From Himantopus leucocephalus (lineage: Eukaryota > Chordata > Aves > Charadriiformes > Recurvirostridae): a stretch of 64,000 bases of DNA. The position numbers and the translations under genes were made by a program. The stretch covers positions 148,698,538 to 148,762,537 of the forward strand of contig RSEF01000001.1 of NCBI GenBank assembly GCA_003993805.1, written 5' to 3'. Positions 58,201 through 64,000 of the stretch are shown in pieces; within the stretch, counting starts at the first letter, position 1, and every line of letters begins with the position of its first letter. The notes beneath the pieces are model-generated. The model worked only from the letters and a program-made list of their open reading frames with translations. It had not been told where the DNA came from and ran no database searches.

Positions 58201-60974
58201 ATCTCTCATATCCAACTCTTACACGTTTCAGCGAGTCTTAGGGATGCATTAAAACGTTTTACAGGAATGTACAAAGGACTATTCTCTGCCAGTCTCTGAA
58301 CTATGCCCAGTGGCTTGGTGTGGGGAGGTACAACTCAACCATGCTTTGTCTCATTGGCTATGACTTGGCAGGGAGGATGGAGAAGAGCAACTTGGTCATG
58401 CGTTTTCAGCTCCTAAATCCAGCCCTGCTGCACAGAAGCACAACAGAGTGTCTGAAATTTCTTATTTTTACTGTTAGAGGCTACTGTGACTTCCCCACTG
58501 AGGAGACAGTCACATCATGCCTCTCTGTGCCACATCAGGAGCAAAGGACAGCACAAAGAAGACACTCAGGGGTCCCTCCACCCTTCTGTGGCTCTTACAT
58601 AGCACCCAGCCCAAAAATCTCAGGATATCTACTATACTGGTGTCCTGACAACCCCAGAGCCCTCTGATCCATCCCAGTATGTGCTCAACTGCTGTTATTT
58701 CAGCAGTGCCTTGACTTCCCTTCTGTCCCTGAATTTCAAGCTCTTATCCATCTACTCAGCCACAACTGCCAATTAAACAATTAGTTCAGTAATGGTTATT
58801 GCAGCTCTGTAACATCTTCCTGAGATACCAATATAGTAGTTCTCTATAAATGTAAATTTATAATTACATGCATATCATTTCTACACTTGCAAGTTAGTTA
58901 ACTAAACTGAAGTAAATTGCTGCACAGGAGGAAACCCAAAATCCAGCAGACAGATCACAAGGAGACCATCAGTACAAATCCAGTTGAAGGATCATAGATT
59001 AATATGCCCTCATTCACGCAGATAAAAGTCCTATAACTCAATAGAACTGTTAAGTTCGTGTTTCACAGATGCTTTCATTTGGAACTGAACTTCCTGTTGG
59101 AACTCTTTCAGATTCATTTTTGATGGAATGAAAGACTGATTATTTTTTTTTTTTAATAATGGAAAACATATTTTTATTTTTCTGATGAAGACCTCTCAGT
59201 AGATTCTTACAAGTTTATCAACTTGATGTAAAGCTGAATAGGAAGTTACATATGGAAAGTCATGGATTCTTCTTTACCCTCAAACTTTATCTGGAGTTTA
59301 TTTTATTGTATAGAAAAGCTGTCTAAACAGAGAAGTTACAACACAGGTTTCCAAAAATGTATTCCTATGAAGAGAAGATAATTTATTTAAAGACTAGTAT
59401 ATCAATGACCATCAGTAAGATATTTTTCCAGCTTAGAGCCTAAACACATTTTTTTAAAAAGGCGTATGTGGTCACACAAGTTTTTCATAGAGATTTTGGA
59501 TCAATTTGAATTAAATGATGCATGTCTTCATTTATTTTCAAATTATTTCAATTTTTAAAGAAATACTCCTTTTCTGTAACTTGACTCCCTAACTACCTCC
59601 CAAACTGAGGTGTTCACCTGAGGAATCTATTAGTAATTCTATTCCTATTTCCCAGGAAATGTCAGGGAGAACAAATGGCCCATGCAGTGTGACCTGAAGG
59701 TCAAGAGATTCAGGCTCAGACAAATTGCATCCAGAAGCGTATTGCACAGCTGATGACCCTTGCTGAGATTGTCTTGCCTCCGGCTCCATCTGTCATGAGT
59801 GAACCTGGGCTGTTAGTTCAGGTTTCTCAGACGGTTTCATCTTTTTCAGTGCTTTGGACATTGAATTGGATGTTCCACTGTGATGTGGGCAAAACTCACT
59901 TAAGGATTGATAAGATTCATGTAAAATGCAGTTGGAAGCACAAAGTTTACTTGGGCAGGTTTTGGAGTGCCTTTCCTGTTATCTGCCTAGGAGATTTTGC
60001 TACATCCTGCAGCAGCTGAAGCTCTTAAGTGTTTTGAAATTTTCTTTCCATATGAAGCGCTCTAGAGAGAGTTAGCAAATCAGAAGGCCAAACTCCAAAG
60101 AAGATGGCACAAATTCTGGCTGAGCGTGTTGCTACTACCCGAAGTCCAGAGTGCCTGGAGATCCAACAGGACCTACCTGTAAACCTGAGTTATGGACAGA
60201 TGAACTCTGTAATTATTCAGGTTCTGATTGAGCATAAGCAGGAATTTAAATGCTTCTAGATCCCAGGATTTGGCCATATGGATACATGAACCTTAAATGT
60301 TTATAAAGCTTCATTTAGAAAAATGTTGACCTTTTGCAGCTTTCACTGAAATGAAACAATTGAAGAGCTTTGTAGATAGAACAGTTACCACGGAATATCT
60401 GTATGAGGAGGACCTAAATAAGTCAAATGCCACTGAATATATGAAGACACATTCTCATTCCTGTGTAATTATATTTCACATTGTTTCTAAAAGAAAAAAA
60501 TTACAGTCACTTGGAATGGAAATTTGTAAATGTCTCCAGATCTTTGAATTGGTGTAAGGTGAGGACCTTGAACTGGAGCTTTTGAGATTGCAATACATGT
60601 GTAATCCCACTCTTGTTATCAGGTATAATACTCAACTGGATACCAACGGGTTATTCAACAGTAATCAGCATTTGACATTGTTCAAAGTGATCTTTAGTCC
60701 CACGTCACCTGTTGTTACATGAAATTTCTCTTTTAAATGGAAGCTTCTGAATATTTGTTTGATATACTCTCAGTAAATGTACTTGTACTTGGTCTTTTAC
60801 ATTAAGCAGAGTACCAAAATGTATGTATGTGAAAGGATATTAATCTTCAACTAAGGATTTTTTGTTGTCTTTATAGGTTTCCCCTGACCTACAGAATGAA
60901 GTGCTTATTAGTCTATTAGAGACTGACCCAGATGTTGTGGACTATTTGTTGAGAAGGAAAGCTTCCCAGACATC
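22077..60974 (+). CDS. ARHGAP6: Rho GTPase-activating protein 6, partial gene (eight exons joined)
   Basis: Joining the eight exons listed separately gives 1247 coding bases (415 codons plus two bases) with no stop. The product matches mammalian ARHGAP6 almost continuously. ARHGAP6 stimulates GTP hydrolysis by Rho GTPases, chiefly RhoA, and affects actin organisation; that is family knowledge. Seen here: a pre-domain segment, a Ser/Thr/Pro-rich linker ending RARRR, then a full RhoGAP domain with the arginine finger in GIFRVGSS, the helix [12 protein letters not shown], and the conserved [11 protein letters not shown] containing the structural asparagine. Introns are GT-AG and phases agree throughout. 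The gene is incomplete at both ends: the long N-terminal first exon lies upstream of base 1 and the C-terminal exons lie beyond base 64000. A small Lys-rich exon expected after 22236 was not found. The assignment is by remembered similarity, not a database search, but the match is extensive. Confidence 0.97.
24595..24634. repeat. 15-base inverted repeat of T and A tracts
   Basis: ACTTTTTCTTTTTTT at 24595-24609 is the exact reverse complement of 24620-24634, with a ten-base A-rich spacer. It can form a simple hairpin, probably a by-product of homopolymer sequence. Confidence 0.85.
29468..29512 (+). repeat. 17-base direct repeat
   Basis: AGATCTATCAGCTTAAG occurs at 29468-29484 and exactly again at 29496-29512. 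Confidence 0.9.
30005..30016. promoter_or_regulatory. NRF1-like site
   Basis: TGCGCTTGCGCA differs at one central base from the palindromic NRF1 consensus and stands alone in a CpG-poor intron. Confidence 0.35.
32900..32999. other. assembly gap of 100 Ns
   Basis: Exactly 100 consecutive Ns, the usual placeholder for a scaffold gap of unknown size. It sits within the intron that follows exon 2, so real intronic or exonic sequence may be missing here. Confidence 0.98.
37941..37970 (+). repeat. TTG/TTA trinucleotide microsatellite
   Basis: About five TGT/GTT units run straight into about five TTA units, 140 bases before the exon at 38112. Confidence 0.95.
38112..38368 (+). CDS. ARHGAP6: ARHGAP6 exon 4 by human order (Ser-rich linker)
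   Basis: This 257-base exon follows TTGTTGCAG, completes a glutamate codon with its first two bases, and ends in phase 0 at CGT before the donor GTAAGT. It encodes [18 protein letters not shown], a charged stretch ([18 protein letters not shown]), [13 protein letters not shown], then a long low-complexity run of Ser, Thr, Asn and Pro (for example [18 protein letters not shown]) and [10 protein letters not shown]. The second half looks disordered and would be a good phosphorylation target; that is inference. Small differences from my memory of the human protein include Thr for Asn in LLPFGTK and Phe for Ser in DFVAFLL. If the exon were not spliced, the frame would run on for 43 codons to TAG at 38498. 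Confidence 0.97.
41160..41198 (+). repeat. 15-base direct repeat
   Basis: ATAGGTCTGGCTGAG occurs at 41160-41174 and exactly again at 41184-41198. Confidence 0.9.
42282..42297 (+). repeat. GAAA tetranucleotide run
   Basis: Four GAAA units in tandem. Confidence 0.9.
43163..43358 (+). CDS. ARHGAP6: ARHGAP6 exon 5 (start of RhoGAP domain)
   Basis: This 196-base exon begins in phase 0 (GGC GCA ATG) after TTTTACAG and ends in phase 1 before GTAAGA. It encodes [54 protein letters not shown] and [12 protein letters not shown]. The last third ([17 protein letters not shown]) is the typical first helix of a RhoGAP domain, with the pattern VP..V..C...LE..G. The preceding Lys/Glu-rich part is a charged linker. 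The final glycine codon is split, its first base here and the other two in the exon at 46548. The match to mammalian ARHGAP6 appears essentially complete over the whole exon. Confidence 0.97.
43359..46547 (+). other. ARHGAP6: ARHGAP6 intron (3.2 kb)
   Basis: Bounded by GTAAGA and CTTGCAG. Reading found only unique-looking AT-rich sequence with short homopolymers, such as a T run near 46.43 kb. No gene, RNA or repeat family was recognised. Confidence 0.9.
46548..46603 (+). CDS. ARHGAP6: ARHGAP6 56-base exon with the arginine finger
   Basis: A very small exon between CTTGCAG and GTGAGT. Its first two bases complete a glycine codon and it then encodes [18 protein letters not shown], ending in phase 0. 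The arginine codon AGA at 46571-46573 in GIFRVG is the position of the RhoGAP arginine finger, which stabilises the transition state of GTP hydrolysis in the bound Rho protein; that role is family knowledge. The exon length is not a multiple of three, so skipping it would both remove the catalytic arginine and shift the frame. It is missed by simple open-frame scanning because it is so short; it is supported by both splice sites, by phase on both sides, and by a complete match to the expected residues. Confidence 0.97.
46604..50350 (+). other. ARHGAP6: ARHGAP6 intron (3.7 kb)
   Basis: Bounded by GTGAGT and TCTTTTTCAG. It contains a perfect 20-base AT-rich palindrome at 49063-49082. The longest antisense frame (48012-48476) has no recognisable domain. 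Nothing else is supported. Confidence 0.9.
49063..49082. repeat. perfect 20-base AT-rich palindrome
   Basis: ATTCATTATT is followed immediately by its exact reverse complement AATAATGAAT with no spacer. Confidence 0.9.
50351..50501 (+). CDS. ARHGAP6: ARHGAP6 exon 7 (RhoGAP core)
   Basis: This 151-base exon follows TCTTTTTCAG, starts in phase 0 and ends in phase 1 before GTGAGC. It encodes [36 protein letters not shown] and [14 protein letters not shown]. The [16 protein letters not shown] block is a hallmark of RhoGAP domains: it forms the helix and loop that contact the GTPase, and includes the conserved lysine and the P.PL motif. Differences from my memory of human ARHGAP6 are conservative (for example Asp for Glu, Ile for Val, and Pro for Ala in YTPF). 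The next leucine codon is split: T here, TA in the exon at 51654. Confidence 0.97.
50502..51653 (+). other. ARHGAP6: ARHGAP6 intron (1.15 kb)
   Basis: The shortest intron in the window, from GTGAGC to CCCCTCTTAG. No feature was recognised inside it. Confidence 0.92.
51654..51802 (+). CDS. ARHGAP6: ARHGAP6 exon 8 (RhoGAP domain)
   Basis: This 149-base exon lies between CCCCTCTTAG and GTAGGT. Two bases complete a leucine, followed by [36 protein letters not shown] and [13 protein letters not shown], ending in phase 0. The LP..N...L..L..FL pattern is the conserved helix after the P.PL loop in RhoGAP domains. The segment after it ([16 protein letters not shown]) is the most divergent stretch of the domain relative to my memory of the human protein, and probably corresponds to a surface loop. 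Confidence 0.97.
53534..53835. repeat. partial triplication with single Ns at 53649 and 53788
   Basis: A block starting CATTCATTCAGTTAATTTC occurs at 53534-53648 and again at 53650-53787. A shared unit (GCAGATCCxGGCACAGCC followed by AGAGGCTGCCCCC) appears in both and a third time after the second N. The second copy carries an extra segment containing TTTGTACAAACAGCCTG. It is either a minisatellite-like repeat of roughly 31-38 bases that the assembler could not resolve, or a misjoined allele pair. Confidence 0.88.
54033..54259. repeat. 113-base tandem duplication split by one N
   Basis: Copies at 54033-54145 and 54147-54259, both starting GTCTTTCCAAGGTTACAC and ending in AGGTGCAGTCAGTG plus one base, differ at about five positions. 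The separator is a single N at 54146. The pattern matches the block at 9071 and probably has the same assembly cause. Confidence 0.92.
55400..55579 (+). CDS. ARHGAP6: ARHGAP6 exon 9 (RhoGAP domain, conserved asparagine)
   Basis: An exact 60-codon exon (180 bases, phase 0 at both ends) between TTTTCTAG and GTAGGT. It encodes [36 protein letters not shown] and [18 protein letters not shown], ending YEALFM. The [17 protein letters not shown] block is the second signature of RhoGAP domains; the asparagine in FGPN helps bind the GTPase switch region. The helix MIENYEALF closes the domain. Because the exon is symmetric, skipping it would keep the frame but destroy the fold. The first residue is Ile where I recall Val in human. 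Confidence 0.97.
55580..60876 (+). other. ARHGAP6: ARHGAP6 intron (5.3 kb)
   Basis: Bounded by GTAGGT and GTCTTTATAG. It carries a T-rich pyrimidine tract at 56822-56858 and a protein-like but unidentified open frame at 60104-60259. No RNA gene or mobile element was recognised. Confidence 0.9.
56822..56858 (+). repeat. T-rich pyrimidine tract
   Basis: Thirty-seven consecutive pyrimidines, mostly T blocks broken by single C. Confidence 0.95.
60877..60974 (+). CDS. ARHGAP6: ARHGAP6 exon 10 (end of RhoGAP region)
   Basis: This 98-base exon follows TCTTTATAG, starts in phase 0 and ends in phase 2 (TC of a split serine codon) before GTGAGT. It encodes [18 protein letters not shown] and [15 protein letters not shown]. 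This is the region just C-terminal to the catalytic core and matches mammalian ARHGAP6 closely; I recall VPPDLQ in human, so Ser replaces Pro at the second position. The following exon, which in human continues SPDMLQSEVSF and starts the long C-terminal tail, was not found before base 64000. Confidence 0.96.
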
Positions 60975-63900
60975 GTGAGTAATCTGTTTTTTCATCATCC
61001 TTGTTTCTGCTGGGAATTTCTATCTCCCACTGGAAGTGTTCAGGAGGTTCTAGTTTTCCACAGCTCTTCTGCACTGTCTACAGTGGAGTAGAAGTATCCT
61101 CCTATTACACAGACTCTGCCAAAGAAATTAATGACTCTTGTACAGTGTTTTCTAAAGACAAATCTTGTTTCCCGATTCAGAGGAAAGTTTGCATTCTGCT
61201 GCAGAGAACAGGATGACATGTACATAAAAATATTCAGTGCACTATTATCTGACAGGATGTATTCTAGTGATCTGCTGGTTCATGTCTTGGGTTTGTTGTA
61301 GTCTTCAGTAACAGGAGGTGTATATTACACTATCCTTGAAACACACCCTAGAGTGCCTTAACACAACGACGGCTAGCCGTTTGACCAGTTTGTTCTTTTC
61401 CTATTGTATACACATAGGACATTGTAAACAAGTCGACTGCTGCAACAACAGGTTTATGGAGATTCTTTGGATATTATTTAATTTTATGCTTTGTGGAAGA
61501 TCTGAAGAGAAAAAAAATCACACCAATCACTATTGCATTTATGATACATAACATATTCCAACTTTGCGTATGGTGTATGTAAGCCTACACCCGTGTGCCT
61601 TAACACTATGAGTTTGTACATTTGGATTAACAGGATTTCTGGCTTTCTCATGGGACACACAGTCATTGCCTTTATTCTAGTGAATCCCAATATGTCAGAC
61701 CCCAAAATCACAAAATTTGACAAGCTTGCTTTAAGTAATTATTAAGAGGTTTCCTAGTAACCTCTCTGGGACGGATTGGACTTTGTCTTCCTGTGTGTGT
61801 GGAAAGTGCCTAGTGCATTCAGAACATAATTAAAATTGAATTTGTACAGTCAGTTACAGTTAGCTATGATTTTTTTTCTCTCCCTCTGAACATTGTATAG
61901 TTGGAGGTAATGTAATAGCGTGCCTGGCTTTAAAGAAAGCGGTATAAAAGAAATAATACAATTAACACATGGAGGAAAAAACTTTCTTTAATTATAAAAA
62001 TTTAAAATACGCGTAGAATATATCATGTTGTAAAGGATTTTATCAGTTTTTTGACTTAACGAAATGAACACATAACATGCAGTAGCAAATTATCACAGGT
62101 ATTTGTGCTAATTGGTTCTGTGTGTTTTCTTAGTGTACCACAGACATGAAATAATTTCAGTTAGTGTATGTCTGACTGACAAAGAACCATGTGTATATTT
62201 AGATCACTCTAAATGCAGGATAATTAGAGGTACCTTAGCTGTCTTTTACACTTGTTTCATGTTTGCCATGAGCCAAGACCACAATTAGGAAAGACACTGC
62301 AAATCACATGGCATATGGTGAAGTCTGTAGAGACTTCTTTCTTTAAGCCCTCAGTTTGAAATGATCATAATATTTTAACTCAAGCTAATAAAAACCTTCA
62401 TGCTGGATTTCACCGTCTATATAATATAAAGACATAAAATCGTGTCTCACATGTGGCTACACATATAAATTGAGCATAAATTTGTTGCAAATCATTGTGG
62501 ATGTAACAGATTATTGTTAGATCCTGTTTCCTTTAAGTTAATTGACCTTTCCTTGAGCTTTCTTACTTTTCAGCCAGCATGCACACCTACAGGAGAAAAT
62601 GGATCTTTTGTGCAAAGCTGGTCACATCTGACAAAAGGTGTTTTGTAAGAAAAGGTTTCAAACCCAAGTAGGAACACTAGTACCAATTTATTGTATTTTC
62701 AGTAATGGGCAGATGAAGTATCACTGAGCTAGGAAAAACTTACTGTCATTTTTCTTCTACTCTGTTCTCATCTAAGTGATTTATTCTTAATGTTAATGAG
62801 ATATGTTTTTCACTGTGATTGCAACTTCTTGGTTAAGATATTCCAGGCAATTAGAGGGAATGTTGCTTAGTGTTATTCCTAGGAGTGTGATGCTCTTAAG
62901 AGATTAATCTATTTCAGAACGTAATCTCAGTTTTGAGGCTACATATTTGTTGGTTATTTTTCCTGTAAGAAATGTGAGGCAGCAGACAACAAGAAGATGT
63001 TTGTCTTCATTTGATAAAAATGAGCCTCCAAAATACATCCTTACTACTCTTGGAAATATCCTGGTCGTGTACTCAAGATCCAAATTGGGATCTGTGGAAC
63101 AGAAAACATTGCATATTCTTGAGACAATCTTCATCAGAAAAGTTAGTTGACTGCATAGTGTAGAGTATAGAATCAAGTTCAAGACTTTAATGTTATATTA
63201 ATTGCTCTGAAGGTCCTGCTTCTGCAATTGTCCTCACATCTCTGCTTTTGATGTCATTACAAATGCTTTCTTGACTCTGATCTAACAGGGAAAAAACAAT
63301 CTCTTTTCCTCCCCAGAGGAGGACAAATCAGATGTTCCTCATCTTGCAGTTCTCTTAAGAGCTGAGCATCATGAATGGTGTATCAGGGAGTTTATGGAAG
63401 TCATTAATGGTGAAGCACTAACTATCATTGGCGGCAATTATGAAGTGTGCTTTTCTGGATGACTTTCCCAACTTTTTTGTATGTTGGCTTGATGACAGTG
63501 GAATTTGGGGTTTCCAGGTGTAAGGTGAAACATCTTCAAACTAACGCAAAAATAAAATCTGTTTCTTATGATTATTTATTGCTTATCATGGTTAGTAGTC
63601 CTGTTAGAGTAAATGAGTTTCAAAGTTGTAGCTTTTTTTGGATGGTGATGGTGGATTTTAATCCGTCCGAACCTGTGGCACAAAGATGAAGCCATACAAT
63701 ACAGCATACAGTATGCGTAAATGCCATTTTAAACACTGCAGAGGCTCCCTGAATCCTTGAGTCCTCTACCCTGTTACAGTTGCAACCACATCATAATCCC
63801 ATAATGATCTGTTTTTTTGGTGGCACCTGTGTTGCTCAAATATGTATGGAAATTACTACTGCATGCTGCCAAGCCTTCACACTCCGTATGGTTTGCCTCT

Positions 63901-64000
63901 TGTAGGACATAATTGTTTTCCCATTTGGAAGCTTTAAGGTGTAACAGAAAAGGATTTCTGCCAAAACCAAGAAGGGATTTCCTGTTTTCATTACCTTAAT
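60975..64000 (+). other. ARHGAP6: ARHGAP6 intron, 5' portion
   Basis: Starts GTGAGT and runs off the window. No match to the expected C-terminal exon was seen. A polypyrimidine tract with AG at 63316 precedes a modest open frame, discussed as a weak candidate only. Otherwise I see nothing to annotate. Confidence 0.85.

Noticed and set aside
58320..58667. 115-codon + strand frame
   Set aside because: No known domain, no splice support, and inside an intron bounded by well-supported ARHGAP6 exons.

Overview
This window is a gene-interior stretch of a vertebrate nuclear genome. It holds eight coding exons, all on the + strand, of one gene: ARHGAP6, a Rho GTPase-activating protein. Exon-by-exon similarity to the mammalian protein is very high. 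The long introns carry few recognisable interspersed repeats: I saw no Alu-, B1- or L1-like sequence and no reverse-transcriptase or integrase reading frame. That thin repeat load suits a bird or another sauropsid, but it is an inference, and the species cannot be named from what I see.

Layout. Bases 1-22076 are the 3' part of a long intron (intron 1 by the mammalian numbering). It has several CpG-rich patches and one tRNA-like repeat relic. Coding exons follow at 22077-22236, 38112-38368, 43163-43358, 46548-46603, 50351-50501, 51654-51802, 55400-55579 and 60877-60974. All complete introns between them are GT-AG, and every splice phase agrees with its neighbour, giving 415 codons plus two bases with no in-frame stop. 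The first exon lies off the left edge. The C-terminal exons lie off the right edge. Bases 60975-64000 are intron.

The protein segment runs from the pre-domain region (exon 2), through a Ser/Thr/Pro-rich linker ending in a basic cluster (38112-38368), to a complete RhoGAP catalytic domain built from the last six exons. The arginine finger sits in a 56-base exon (46548-46603). A short Lys-rich segment that I recall in the human protein between the first two exons here was not found. Its intron contains a 100-N assembly gap, and the two flanking exons still join in frame without it.

Assembly quality. Three local duplications are split by single Ns (9071-9419, 53534-53835, 54033-54259). They look like contig-join or allelic artefacts, the second with a small repeat unit. 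No operon, CRISPR array, intact mobile element, virus or unknown multi-gene system is visible. Nearly all other open frames are short intronic noise. The regulatory motifs listed are single-sequence observations and need comparative support.
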